Below are positions 8,551-16,937 of a DNA stretch of 64,000 nucleotides, piece by piece. The notes beneath the pieces were generated by a model. That model made no database searches and was not told the origin of the DNA. It saw only the letters and a program-made list of their open reading frames with translations. Source of the DNA: Hymenobacter canadensis (GTDB taxonomy: Bacteria > Bacteroidota > Bacteroidia > Cytophagales > Hymenobacteraceae); the NCBI RefSeq assembly GCF_027359925.1, contig NZ_CP114767.1, forward strand, positions 930,001-994,000. The letters are read 5' to 3'. Each line of letters starts with the position of its first letter. Position 1 is the first letter of the stretch. Both the position numbers and the translations under genes were made by a program.

Positions 8551-10323
8551 ATGAAACACCCGCTACTCCTGGCTGCCACGTTGGCGGCCGCTGCTTACCT
8601 GTCTGCCTGCTCCGACTCGCCGGGGCGCAAAACGGCCGAGGCCGATGCTCAGCCCGACGTGGCGTTTGAGCGCTACAAGTCGCGCTTCATCGACTCGCTG
8701 TGGTACTACAACCCCGAGTGGGCCAGCGGCGCCGGCTACCACCGCTACGACTCGCTGCTGGTGGTGCCCAACGAGGGGCGCCGCCGCACCGAGGCCAAGG
8801 CCCTGCGGCGCCGCGCCACCGAGCTGGCCACGTTCAAGCCCGAGGAGCTGAGCGTCAACAACCAGACCGACTGGCGCCTGATGCAGAACTACGTGCGCAG
8901 CAGCGGCTTCTACGCCGACACGCTGCGCGACTGGCAGTGGAACCCAGCCAATTACAACCTGGGCGCCTCGGTGGGCGAAATCCTCAACGGCCGCTACTGG
9001 CCGCTGGACCGGCGCTTGCGGGCCATCAGCCTGAAAATCTCGCGTGCCACCGACTACTACGCCGCCGCCGCGCAAAACATCAGCACCCCCACCAAAGAGC
9101 ACACCGAACTGGCCATTCTGCAGAACCAGGGCGGGCTGGAGGTGTTCGGTAAAGCGTTGGAAGACTCCGTGGCCCGCTCTGGGCTGAGTGCGCGGGAGAA
9201 ACAGGAGTTTGCCGACCGGCTGGCTACCACGCGCCTGAGCATCGAGGGCTACCTGCGGTTCCTGAAAGCCGATGTGCTGCCGGCCGGCAAGTTCCGCAGC
9301 TTCCGGCTGGGCCAGGACCTGTTCGCCCGCAAGTTCAGCTACGACATTCAGAGCACGTACTCGGCCGGGCAGGTATACGAGAAGGCCCTCACGCACAAGC
9401 AGGAGCTGCTGCGCGACATGAAGACGCGGGCCACCCGGCTCTACCCGAAGTATTTCCCGGGCCAGCCGCTGCCCACCGACTCGCTGGCTACCGTGCAGCA
9501 GGTCATTGGCAAGCTCTCGGAGAAGCACGCCACGCCGGGCGGCTTCGTGCAGGCCGTGAAAGACCAGATGCCCACGCTGGTGAAGTGGGTGGATGACCAC
9601 AAGCTGCTCACCCAGGACCCCAGCAAGCCGCTGGTGGTGCGCGAAACGCCGCTGTATATGCGCGGCAGCGGCGCGGGCGCCAGCATTTCGGCCCCTGGCC
9701 CCTACGACAAGGCCGCCAACACTTACTACAACGTGGAGCCGCTCACGGGCCAGCCCGAGGCCCAGGCCCAGAGCTACCTGCGCGAGTACAACACCTACAC
9801 GCTGCAAATCCTCAACATCCACGAGGCTATTCCGGGGCACTATACGCAGCTCGTGTACGCCAACCGCAGCCCCTCGCTCATCAAGTCCATCTTCGGCAAC
9901 GGAGCCATGGTGGAGGGCTGGGCCGTGTACGCCGAGCGCATGATGCTGGAAAGCGGCTACGGCGGCAACACCGACGAAATGTGGCTGATGTGGGACAAAT
10001 GGAACATGCGCGTGACGCTCAACGCCATCCTCGACCACGAAGTGCACGTGAAAAATGCCTCCGAGGCCGCCACCGTGGCCATGCTGCGCCGCGACGGATT
10101 TCAGGAAGAGGCCGAGGCCCGCAACAAGTGGCGCCGCGCCACCCTGAGCCAGGTGCAGCTAAGCTCCTACTTCACCGGCTACACCGAAATCTACGACCTG
10201 CGCCAGGAGCTGAAGAAGGAGCAGGGCGCGGGCTTCGACTTGAAAGCCTTCCACGAGCAGTTCCTCAGCTACGGCAGCGCCCCGGTGCGCTACATCCGGG
10301 CCATGATGCTGAAGAAAGCCTAA
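8551..10323 (+). CDS. DUF885 family lipoprotein, putative metallopeptidase
   Basis: A 590-residue lipoprotein from the ATG at 8551; lipobox AYLSAC. It carries the DUF885 signature HEAIPGHYTQ, with His424, Glu425 and His430 (HExxxxGH, a probable zinc site), followed by EGWAVYAERMM, where the Glu is a plausible third ligand. Proteins of this family are treated as exported peptidases or carboxylesterases of unknown substrate. The mature protein is mainly alpha-helical. The 297-base gap upstream is shared with the divergent gene at 7750-8253 and shows no repeat or recognisable box. A strong terminator follows. Confidence 0.9.
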   Translation: MKHPLLLAATLAAAAYLSACSDSPGRKTAEADAQPDVAFERYKSRFIDSLWYYNPEWASGAGYHRYDSLLVVPNEGRRRTEAKALRRRATELATFKPEELSVNNQTDWRLMQNYVRSSGFYADTLRDWQWNPANYNLGASVGEILNGRYWPLDRRLRAISLKISRATDYYAAAAQNISTPTKEHTELAILQNQGGLEVFGKALEDSVARSGLSAREKQEFADRLATTRLSIEGYLRFLKADVLPAGKFRSFRLGQDLFARKFSYDIQSTYSAGQVYEKALTHKQELLRDMKTRATRLYPKYFPGQPLPTDSLATVQQVIGKLSEKHATPGGFVQAVKDQMPTLVKWVDDHKLLTQDPSKPLVVRETPLYMRGSGAGASISAPGPYDKAANTYYNVEPLTGQPEAQAQSYLREYNTYTLQILNIHEAIPGHYTQLVYANRSPSLIKSIFGNGAMVEGWAVYAERMMLESGYGGNTDEMWLMWDKWNMRVTLNAILDHEVHVKNASEAATVAMLRRDGFQEEAEARNKWRRATLSQVQLSSYFTGYTEIYDLRQELKKEQGAGFDLKAFHEQFLSYGSAPVRYIRAMMLKKA

Positions 10324-10353
10324 GCCGCTGGCAGATTGTCCGGTTATGAGGAG

Positions 10354-10388
10354 GCCGCCCCGGAATGGAATTTCCGGGGCGGCTTTTT
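10354..10388 (+). terminator. Terminator after the DUF885 gene
   Basis: A perfect 12-bp stem (10354-10365 with 10372-10383) with loop TGGAAT ends in TTTTTTG. Confidence 0.9.
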
Positions 10389-10489
10389 TGTGGGCGTTGC
10401 CGGAAGTATGGCGGTGGCGGTGTATCTTCGAAGTTAGGTTTCTCTAAATCATGGCGCTGCTTGCTAGTAGTGCACACTTTTCTTGCCGT

Positions 10490-10846
10490 ATGAAAGTTGC
10501 TGAACGACAGCGGGTACACGATGTAAGCGATGAGCAGTTGCGCCAGCTCACGCACGAGCACCTCAAGGTGTTTGCCAAGTTCACATCAGAGAACTGTGAT
10601 GTCTGCGAGCAGTTGGCCCCGCCGTTTGTGAAATTCTCGGACGACGAGGAATTTGAGACTATCTTGTTTGTGCGGCTGAACTCCGATGAAAACCCAGTCG
10701 CCAAAAAAATCATGCAGGAAAAAATAGCCCCGTTCTTCGTGTCGTACTGCCAGGGGCGCCTGCTGGAGTGCGACATGCTGACGACGGAAGCCGCCGTGCT
10801 GGGTATGTTGCAGCGCCTAAAAGAGTTTATGCCTCAAACCTCATGA
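10490..10846 (+). CDS. Thioredoxin-like protein with CDVC site
   Basis: A 118-residue cytoplasmic protein with a thioredoxin-like fold: KVFAKFTSENCDVC begins the active-site helix, and IAPFFVSYCQG supplies the expected cis-Pro region. CDVC replaces the usual CGPC, so the redox potential is probably different; a role as oxidoreductase or monothiol chaperone is an inference. Start: ATG 10490 (MKVAERQ) is preferred; an in-frame ATG at 10451 would add 13 residues. The stop overlaps the start of the next small ORF by ATGA, which suggests translational coupling. Confidence 0.85.
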   Translation: MKVAERQRVHDVSDEQLRQLTHEHLKVFAKFTSENCDVCEQLAPPFVKFSDDEEFETILFVRLNSDENPVAKKIMQEKIAPFFVSYCQGRLLECDMLTTEAAVLGMLQRLKEFMPQTS

Positions 10847-10929
10847 GTGGGCTGCGCTTGCACAAAGACGTGTGGGCGCTGGTGGCCCTGGTAGTTTCGC
10901 TGCTATTCATGCTGCTGCTGTTCCGGTAG
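10843..10929 (+). CDS. 28-residue single-span membrane protein
   Basis: This small ORF starts at the ATGA overlap with the thioredoxin-like gene. It reads MSGLRLHKD, then an uninterrupted hydrophobic span (VWALVALVVSLLFMLLLF) and a final Arg, so one membrane helix with an N-terminal positively charged end. A coupled start, a clean membrane span and the following terminator make it a credible gene although very short. It may tether or assist the thioredoxin-like protein at the membrane; this is inference. Length alone prevents a family call. Confidence 0.6.
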   Translation: MSGLRLHKDVWALVALVVSLLFMLLLFR

Positions 10930-10966
10930 CGGCCGCAGGCTGCAGCGCCGTTTTGGGGCGCATAGC

Positions 10967-11011
10967 AAAGCCCGTTGTTTTCGGCCTGACCGAAAGCAGC
11001 GGGCTTTTTTT
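10967..11011 (+). terminator. Terminator after the thioredoxin-like/small ORF pair
   Basis: A two-part stem (AAAGCCCG...CGGGCTTT with an inner TTTCGG/CCGAAA stem) is followed by seven T. Confidence 0.85.
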
Positions 11012-11093
11012 GAACTTGCGGCCCGCCGAGCCGGAGCGGCAGAAGTTGTTCGGGCAATACGTACGGCTCCGGCTCCCGTGCAGCAGATACTCT

Positions 11094-11618
11094 ATGATAA
11101 CGTTAGCCCCGCTCAAACAGGAACACGTGGCCAGCTTCTACCGCTGGATTCGTGACCCGGAGGTGATTGAGTATTCGTTGTCGGCTTTCCAACGCATGCA
11201 GACCGACGAGCAGATCAGCCAATGGTATTCGGCTACGCTACAGGACCAGAAAAGCCTTAACCTGGGCATCTTCCTCCCCGATACCAACGAGCTGATTGGC
11301 TATGCCGGGCTGTCGGGCATCTCCGGGACCAATCAGTCGGCCGAGTATTTCATTCTCATCGGGCAGAAAGCCTGCTGGGGCCAGGGCGTGGGCACCGCCG
11401 TAACCCGGCAGGTACTGGCCGTTGGCTTTGCAACCTATCAGCTCAACCGGATCATGCTCACGGTTTCGGAAACCAACGTTGGCGGCCTGAAGGCGTATGC
11501 CAAAGCTGGCTTTGTGGAAGAGGGCCGGATGCGGGAGGCGTGTAAAAGAAACGGCCTGTTTCACGACAAGATCATCATGTCGGTGCTGAAAGCAGAGTGG
11601 CAGAGTATGGGGGGCTGA
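11094..11618 (+). CDS. GNAT acetyltransferase, RimJ/RimL type
   Basis: A 174-residue protein from ATG 11094; the open frame upstream to 10872 overlaps the terminator and is not used. The GNAT order is clear: an N-terminal LAPLKQEHVASFYRWIRDPEV segment, LGIFLPDTNELIGYAGL (strands 2-4), the acetyl-CoA loop GQGVGTAVT (an R/QxxGxG/A variant), and a final NVGGLKAYAKAGFVEEGRMRE motif typical of the RimJ/L branch. It should N-acetylate an amine, such as a protein N-terminus or small molecule. The substrate is unknown. Confidence 0.9.
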   Translation: MITLAPLKQEHVASFYRWIRDPEVIEYSLSAFQRMQTDEQISQWYSATLQDQKSLNLGIFLPDTNELIGYAGLSGISGTNQSAEYFILIGQKACWGQGVGTAVTRQVLAVGFATYQLNRIMLTVSETNVGGLKAYAKAGFVEEGRMREACKRNGLFHDKIIMSVLKAEWQSMGG

Positions 11619-11640
11619 AACGCAGACTGAGAGTTGAGGC

Positions 11641-11648
11641 TACCTTTG
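11641..11648 (+). promoter_or_regulatory. -7 box TACCTTTG for the ydcF-like gene
   Basis: An exact TAnnTTTG match 47 bases before the GTG start. No good -33 TTTG at the standard spacing. Confidence 0.4.
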
Positions 11649-11694
11649 CTTGGCCTGGCTGCTACTCCCGGAAGCCGGTTTTCAACTTTCCGCA

Positions 11695-12462
11695 GTGTTT
11701 TTCATTCTTTCCAAGCTCCTCGATTTTCTGTTGTCGCCGGCCGTGTGGCTGGTATTGCTGCTGCTGGCGGCGGTGCTGGTGCGGCAGACGGCGCGCCGCC
11801 GCCAGCTGCTGCTGGCCACGCTGGCGCTGCTGCTGCTGCTCACCAACCCCGGCCTGATCAACGAGGCGCTGCTAGCCTGGGAGCTGCCCCCGGTGCGCCT
11901 ACACCAACTGCCGCCCCGCGCCGACGCGGCCGTGCTGCTCACGGGCATCACCAGCGTCAGCAAGTCGCCGCACGACCGGGTGTACCTGCACGAAGGCGCC
12001 GACCGCCTCACCAATGCCCTGTGGCTGTGGCGGGCCGGGCGGGTGCGCCACATTCTGGTGTCGGGCGGCTCGGGCGCCATGCTACAAAAGGCCCACACCG
12101 AGGCCGCCGACCTCATCACGCTGCTGCACCTGGCCGGCGTGCCCGATTCGGTCATCATCAAAGAAGACCAGAGCCGCAACACCCGCGAAAATGCCCTGTT
12201 CACGCGGCGCATCACCCAGGCCCGGCCCGAGCTGGACACGCTCATTCTGGTGACGTCGGCGTTTCATCAGCGGCGGGCGCTGGGCTGCTTCGCGCAGGTG
12301 GGCCTGCACCCGCAGCCCTTCCCGGCCGGCTACTACAGCACCGACCGCGCCGCCACGCCCGACTACTGGCTCATGCCCGACCCGCAGGCCCTGAGCCGCT
12401 GGAGTCTGCTGCTGCACGAAATCAGCGGGTACGTGGTGTATAAGGTGCTGGGCTACGCGTGA
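11695..12462 (+). CDS. YdcF/ElyC family (DUF218) membrane protein
   Basis: A 255-residue protein with two N-terminal membrane helices (about residues 1-45) and a DUF218 domain: ADAAVLLTGI, the SGGSG loop, the conserved NTRENA (where Glu and Asn line the pocket) and VTSAFHQRRA. The family includes SanA, ElyC and YdcF, implicated in envelope integrity and in binding nucleotide-like or lipid-carrier ligands. Start: the frame opens with TTG at 11650, but family members begin with a VFFILSKLL-like segment, so the GTG at 11695 is chosen. The stop is followed by the 45-bp perfect inverted repeat. Confidence 0.88.
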   Translation: MFFILSKLLDFLLSPAVWLVLLLLAAVLVRQTARRRQLLLATLALLLLLTNPGLINEALLAWELPPVRLHQLPPRADAAVLLTGITSVSKSPHDRVYLHEGADRLTNALWLWRAGRVRHILVSGGSGAMLQKAHTEAADLITLLHLAGVPDSVIIKEDQSRNTRENALFTRRITQARPELDTLILVTSAFHQRRALGCFAQVGLHPQPFPAGYYSTDRAATPDYWLMPDPQALSRWSLLLHEISGYVVYKVLGYA

Positions 12463-12489
12463 GGTGGCGGCCTGACAAGGTTAATAAGT

Positions 12490-12587
12490 AAGCCCGTCAT
12501 GCTGAGCGGAGCGAAGCATCTCGCTAGTGTGGTAGAATCATTTACCACACTAGCGAGATGCTTCGCTCCGCTCAGCATGACGGGCTT
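12490..12587. repeat. Perfect 45-bp inverted repeat, GTCATGCTGAGC family
   Basis: Arms 12490-12534 and 12543-12587 are perfect reverse complements with an 8-nt loop. The right arm ends one base before the stop codon of the aldehyde dehydrogenase. It lies between two convergent genes. Confidence 0.95.
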
Positions 12588-13991
12588 CTACTCTACCTTC
12601 TTCTTACCAGCCGCCGGTTTTTCAGATTTCGCTATCCAAATAGACTTCTGGTTCACGAACTCCCGGATGCCCAGATACGACAGCTCCCGGCCGTAGCCCG
12701 ACTTCTTCACGCCGCCGAACGGCATTTCCGGGGCCGACTTCACGAGGCTGTTGACGAACACGGCGCCGGCTTCCACACGCCGGGCCAGTGCCTCGCCCCG
12801 CTCCACATCGGCCGTCCAGACGGAGCCGCCGAGGCCGAAGCGCGAGTCGTTGGCGAGGCGCACGGCGTCGTCGGCGTCTTTGGCTTCCAGCACCAGCGCC
12901 ACCGGCCCGAATAGCTCCTCGTCGTAGGCGCGCTGGCCGGGCCGGATGTTGCTCAGGATCATGGGGCGGAACAGGGCCGTGCCGGGCTGGCTCTGGCCGC
13001 CGTGCAGCTCCACTTTGGCGCCCTGCTTAATCGAGTCGTTCACCTGTTCAGTCAGCTCGTCAGCCAGGTCGGGGCGGGCGAGGGGGCCGTACTGAGTGCC
13101 CTCCGAGAGCGGGTCGCCGGGCCGGAAGGCCAGCAGGTGGGTTTTCATCTTCGAGATAAACTCCTTCAGGACCGGCTTCTCCACAATGAAGCGCTTGGCC
13201 GCAATGCAACTCTGGCCGGCATTGATCATGCGCGCCTGTGCGGCCGTTTTGGCAGCCACCTCAATATCGGCGTCGGCCAGCACGATGAAGGCGTCGGAGC
13301 CACCCAGCTCCAGCACGGTTTTTTTGATGTAGCGCCCGGCCGTAGCGGCCACCTGGGCGCCGGCAGCTTCCGAGCCGGTGAGCGTCACGGCCCGCACCCG
13401 GTCGTCGGCAATGAGCGGCTCAATCAGGTCGGAGCCGATGAGCAGCGTGCGGAACGTGGCAGGAGGGAAGCCGGCATCATGAAAAATCTTTTCCAGCGCC
13501 AGCGCGCACTGTGGCACGTTGGAAGCGTGCTTGAGCAAACCCACGTTGCCGGCCATCAGGGCCGGGGCCGCGAAGCGCACCACCTGCCAGAACGGGAAGT
13601 TCCAGGGCATGATGGCCAGCACCACCCCAATGGGCTCGTGACTGATAAAGCTGCGCCGGGCTTCAGTCTTGATAATATCGTCGGCCAGGAACTGCTCGGC
13701 GTGCTCGGCATAGTAGTCGCAGCAGAGGGCACACTTCACGGCTTCGGCGCGGCCATCGGCAATGGGTTTGCCCATTTCCACGGCCATGAGGTGGGCCAGC
13801 TCGTCCTGCCGCTCGCGCAGCAGCTCGGCGGCGCGGCGCATGAGGCGGGTGCGCTCGGCAAACGGGGTGGTGCGCCAGGTGGCGGCAGCCCGGTGGCTTT
13901 GGGTGAGAATACGCTCGGTTTTCGACCAGGAAAAAGCCCGGAACCGGCGCTCTACGCGGCCGGTGTAGGGGTTGCGGGACTCAATAGGCAT
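12588..13991 (-). CDS. NAD(P)-dependent aldehyde dehydrogenase, succinate-semialdehyde type
   Basis: A 467-residue ALDH-superfamily enzyme. It shows the MPWNFPFWQ element near 128-136, LTGSEAAG in the nucleotide fold, Glu228 in LELGGSDAF as general base and Cys262 in GQSCIAAKR as nucleophile. [16 protein letters not shown] segment near the C-terminus fits the succinate-semialdehyde/aldehyde branch that works in bacterial GABA or aldehyde breakdown. Substrate specificity is not proven by sequence. A Lys-rich tail (AAGKKKVE) ends the protein. It is a monocistronic gene; the inverted repeat abuts its stop. Confidence 0.9.
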   Translation of the reverse strand: MPIESRNPYTGRVERRFRAFSWSKTERILTQSHRAAATWRTTPFAERTRLMRRAAELLRERQDELAHLMAVEMGKPIADGRAEAVKCALCCDYYAEHAEQFLADDIIKTEARRSFISHEPIGVVLAIMPWNFPFWQVVRFAAPALMAGNVGLLKHASNVPQCALALEKIFHDAGFPPATFRTLLIGSDLIEPLIADDRVRAVTLTGSEAAGAQVAATAGRYIKKTVLELGGSDAFIVLADADIEVAAKTAAQARMINAGQSCIAAKRFIVEKPVLKEFISKMKTHLLAFRPGDPLSEGTQYGPLARPDLADELTEQVNDSIKQGAKVELHGGQSQPGTALFRPMILSNIRPGQRAYDEELFGPVALVLEAKDADDAVRLANDSRFGLGGSVWTADVERGEALARRVEAGAVFVNSLVKSAPEMPFGGVKKSGYGRELSYLGIREFVNQKSIWIAKSEKPAAGKKKVE

Positions 13992-14231
13992 GGTAAGGGC
14001 GGGTAGGGAGAGAAACCGGCCGGCGGAAAGGCTCGGCCACAGAACAACTTATAGGCAAACGCAGCCGTAGCACGCGGGTTGTCATGCCGTTGCCGGGAGC
14101 TATAGCAAATTTACCGCCTCCCCAGCGCGAACAATTGCCCGGGAAGTGTACTTTCGCTTGTCGGTAAGCTCTGCTTCATTGCTCACTCGTACTATATCCC
14201 ATTGCCCGTGAATGTCATTCCCCCCGAAGCC

Positions 14232-14771
14232 ATGCCCCCGATAGCCGATGGCGAAGACCTGCTGGTGCAGCGTCTGCGTGACCGGGACGAGGCGGCCATG
14301 ACGCTATTCTACGACCGGTATTCGGCTGCCCTCTACGGCGTTATCATGCGCGTCGTCAAGAAAGAGGAAGAAGCCGAAGACGTGCTGCAGGAAAGCATGG
14401 TCAAAATCTGGAACTCTTTCGCCTCCTACGATGCTAGCAAAGGCCGGCTGTTTACGTGGGTGATGAACGTGAGCCGGAATTTAGCCATCGACAAAATCCG
14501 CTCCCGACAGTACCGCGTAGGTACTCGTACCCAGCCGCTTGAAGACAGCGCCGCAGTACGTGAGCCCGCTTCGCCCACGTTCCGGCCCGAGCACATCGGT
14601 TTGCAGGAAATGACCAAAAAACTCTCCCCTGACCAACAGCAGGTCGTTGATATGCTGTACTTCGGCGGCTACACCCAGAGTGAGGTGGCCGACGAGCTGA
14701 ATCTGCCGCTGGGCACGGTGAAAACCCGCGCCCGCGCTGCTATCAAGGTACTCTCTAAACTGATCCGATAG
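14232..14771 (+). CDS. ECF-type RNA polymerase sigma factor
   Basis: A 179-residue sigma-70 family protein with region 2 (LFYDRYSAALYGVIMRVVKKEEEAEDVLQE, then GRLFTWVMNVSRNLAIDKIR) and region 4 (LSPDQQQVVDMLYFGGYTQSEVADELNLPLGTVKTR, a helix-turn-helix). It directs polymerase to a regulon controlled by the adjacent anti-sigma factor. Start uncertain: the frame opens with TTG 14202, GTG 14208 and ATG 14232; I use the ATG. The next gene begins 2 bases after its stop, so the two are co-transcribed. Confidence 0.92.
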   Translation: MPPIADGEDLLVQRLRDRDEAAMTLFYDRYSAALYGVIMRVVKKEEEAEDVLQESMVKIWNSFASYDASKGRLFTWVMNVSRNLAIDKIRSRQYRVGTRTQPLEDSAAVREPASPTFRPEHIGLQEMTKKLSPDQQQVVDMLYFGGYTQSEVADELNLPLGTVKTRARAAIKVLSKLIR

Positions 14772-14773
14772 CC

Positions 14774-15736
14774 GTGGATACTCAGCAATATATCGAATCA
14801 GGCATTCTGGAAGAATACGCTCTAGGCGTACTCTCCGCCACTGACTCTGCCCAGGTAGAGCAGATGGCTGCCACGCATCCGGAAGTACAGCACGAGCTGC
14901 AGGCCATTATTGGCGGCCTCGATGAGTACGCTCAGGCCCATGCCATTACGCCGCCGCCCGCCATGCGGGAGCGGGTGCTGGCGGGCTGGCAGCAAGCCAT
15001 CCGCAGCACGTCCGCTGATGCCACCGCCGACACGCCCGTAGTGCCGCTGGCGCCCGCCACCCCGGTAGCAACTCCGGAAACTCCTGTTACTGCCCCGCTG
15101 GGTGTGCCTAAGGCCCCCATCGTGCCCGACCCCGTCACCAAGGATGAGTCGGTAGTACGGTCCATCGGCAGTGCGCCGGAGCCCGCCTATGAGGCGGCGC
15201 CCCGCGCTGGCTATGGCTGGCTGATGGCGGCCTCGGTAGCACTGCTGCTGAGCTTGGCCGGCAACTACATCCTGTATAGCCGCTGGCAGAACACGGAAAC
15301 GGCTCTGTTTGCTGCTCAGAATGAACAGGGACGTTTTGCCGCCACCCAGCAGGCATCCGAGAAGCGCCTGCTCACCCAGGACCGCGAGCTGGCCGTACTC
15401 CGCGACGAGCAGTACCAGAGCGTGATTCTGGCCGGAACGCCGGCCGCGCCTTCGGCCAAAGCGCGGGTGCTCTACAACCCCACTACCAAGGCCGTGTACG
15501 TGAACGTGCGCAGCCTGCCCGCGCCACCCGCCGGCAAGCAATACCAGCTCTGGGCCCTCGACAACGGCAAGCCCGTGGATGCTGGCGTGCTGGCCGCTAC
15601 CACTGCCGCCGGCGACAGCCTGCAGCAGATGAAGGACATTGCCAGTGCCCAGGCTTTCGCCATGACGGTGGAAGATGCGGGCGGCAGCGCCTCGCCTACG
15701 CTCTCCACGATGACGGTGCTGGGCAAGATGCTTTAG
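14774..15736 (+). CDS. Membrane anti-sigma factor, RskA-like
   Basis: A 320-residue protein, GTG start. The N-terminal domain (1-70) has the ILEEYALGVLS element common to anti-sigma factors that grip the sigma factor, then a Pro/Ala-rich linker. A single membrane helix sits at about 153-173 (LMAASVALLLSLAGNYILY), followed by a coiled segment. The periplasmic RskA-type domain reads VYVNVRSLPAPPAGKQYQLWAL. It should hold the sigma factor inactive until an envelope signal releases it. There is no zinc-binding HxxxCxxC motif. Immediately downstream is a terminator, so the pair forms a two-gene unit. Confidence 0.9.
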   Translation: MDTQQYIESGILEEYALGVLSATDSAQVEQMAATHPEVQHELQAIIGGLDEYAQAHAITPPPAMRERVLAGWQQAIRSTSADATADTPVVPLAPATPVATPETPVTAPLGVPKAPIVPDPVTKDESVVRSIGSAPEPAYEAAPRAGYGWLMAASVALLLSLAGNYILYSRWQNTETALFAAQNEQGRFAATQQASEKRLLTQDRELAVLRDEQYQSVILAGTPAAPSAKARVLYNPTTKAVYVNVRSLPAPPAGKQYQLWALDNGKPVDAGVLAATTAAGDSLQQMKDIASAQAFAMTVEDAGGSASPTLSTMTVLGKML

Positions 15737-15756
15737 AAAAGCGCAATGGCGCAGTA

Positions 15757-15796
15757 GGGGGCGTGAGGAGGAAAACTTCTTCACGCCCCTTTTTTG
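15757..15796 (+). terminator. Terminator of the sigma/anti-sigma unit
   Basis: An imperfect stem (GGGGCGTGA...TCACGCCCC) is followed by TTTTTTG. Confidence 0.8.
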
Positions 15797-15863
15797 TCGG
15801 TCTGTTTTTGCCGGATTGCTGTTATTTAGGCTGGCAATTCCTTCTCCACTAGAATTTACTGCG

Positions 15864-16412
15864 GTGCACGGTACCATCTTCACACTCCTAAAACGCTACG
15901 TTCAAACGCAGTACGACCACAGCACGTGGGTGCGGCTGATGGAAGCGGCGGGCCTGAGCGCCACCAGCTTCGATCATAAAAACGTGTATCCTGATGAGCA
16001 CATGTATGCGCTGGTCGGGCACGCCGCCGAAATGACCGGCCTCTCGGCGCAGGAGCTGCACGAGAAGTTCGGGGAGTATCTGGTGCCCGACCTGATGTAC
16101 ATGTACCAGAAGCTGCTGCAGCCCAACTGGACTACGCTGGACATGCTGGAGCATACCGAAAACACCATGCACCGGCAGGTTCGGCAGGAGCACGCCGAAA
16201 ACGCCCCGCCCGTGCTGCAGGTCACTCGCCTCTCGCCCGACGAGCTGGAAATCAACTACGTATCGAAACGACGCATGGGGGCACTGGCTGTGGGCATCGT
16301 GCGCGGTATTGCCACTTACTACGACGAGGCTGACCGCATCCTGGTAGAGCCCGAAACCAGCGAGGACGGCGAGCAGGTCCGCATTCGGGTCCGCCGGGTG
16401 GCGGCGGCCTGA
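15864..16412 (+). CDS. Heme NO/O2-binding protein (H-NOX)
   Basis: A 182-residue stand-alone heme sensor. Start: GTG at 15864, because the family N-terminus is (M/V)HGTIF; the frame is open to a TTG-like codon at 15816 without homologous residues. The proximal heme ligand is His103 (in ENTMHRQ), and the diagnostic heme-propionate motif YxSxR is Tyr132-Ser134-Arg136. No distal Tyr can be assigned with confidence, so NO rather than O2 sensing is likely but not proven. H-NOX proteins normally partner with a histidine kinase or diguanylate cyclase encoded next to them. None is seen here; the neighbour is an AhpD-like protein of the arsenosugar set. Confidence 0.9.
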   Translation: MHGTIFTLLKRYVQTQYDHSTWVRLMEAAGLSATSFDHKNVYPDEHMYALVGHAAEMTGLSAQELHEKFGEYLVPDLMYMYQKLLQPNWTTLDMLEHTENTMHRQVRQEHAENAPPVLQVTRLSPDELEINYVSKRRMGALAVGIVRGIATYYDEADRILVEPETSEDGEQVRIRVRRVAAA

Positions 16413-16469
16413 GGTCAATCGGCCCGTCCATCAGTATCGATTCTCTTCCACCACATTCTGTTTCTTTCC

Positions 16470-16808
16470 ATGGAAAAGTCAACGTATTACAACCCCGCCG
16501 ATCTGGCCAAATTTGGCAATATCACCGAGTGGCAGCCCGAAATGGGCAACAAGTTTTTCGCTTACTATGCCGAGGTGTTTAAGGAAGGCGCGCTTTCGGA
16601 GCGGGAAAAGGCGCTGATTGCGCTGGCAGTGGCCCACGCCGTGCAATGCCCCTACTGCATCGATGCCTACACGTCGGACTCGCTGCAGAAAGGCGCCGAC
16701 GAAGCCCAGATGATGGAGGCCGTGCACGTTGCCGCCGCCATCAAGGGCGGAGCCGCTTTGGTGCACGGCGTTCAGATGATGAACAAGGCCAAGGAACTAT
16801 CGATGTGA
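16470..16808 (+). CDS. AhpD/CMD-family peroxidase-like protein of the arsenosugar set
   Basis: A 112-residue alpha-helical protein of the carboxymuconolactone decarboxylase/AhpD superfamily. EREKALIALAVAHAVQCPYC gives the redox CxxC (Cys60, Cys63). The residue aligned with the usual AhpD His after CxxC is Tyr, as in the arsenosugar-associated branch. The protein probably reduces peroxides or handles a thiol step. The gene lies between the H-NOX (57-base gap) and the radical SAM ArsS gene, and this pairing with ArsS is seen in many genomes. The assignment to the branch rests on the context and the CPYCIDAYT motif. Confidence 0.88.
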   Translation: MEKSTYYNPADLAKFGNITEWQPEMGNKFFAYYAEVFKEGALSEREKALIALAVAHAVQCPYCIDAYTSDSLQKGADEAQMMEAVHVAAAIKGGAALVHGVQMMNKAKELSM

Positions 16809-16936
16809 ATCGCTGATTTGTGCTGATTGAGGTGATTCCGCTGATTTCCTTTGGTCAGACCTTATGGCCTTTTCAGTAGCAACTTCTGGTGACCAACGAT
16901 CAGTGAAATCAATTCAATCAGCGTAAATCAGCGATT
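16808..16936. repeat. Inverted arms of CGCTGATT words
   Basis: Left arm 16808-16828 and right arm 16916-16936 pair at 19 of 21 positions. Both sides repeat a GCTGATT/AATCAGC word. The right arm ends next to the ArsS start codon. The 129-base gap holds nothing else. Confidence 0.75.
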
Positions 16937-16937
16937 T

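Noticed and set aside
8563..10047. A 494-codon frame opposite the DUF885 gene
   Set aside because: High GC removes stop codons in the opposite frame; the DUF885 motifs on the plus strand decide.
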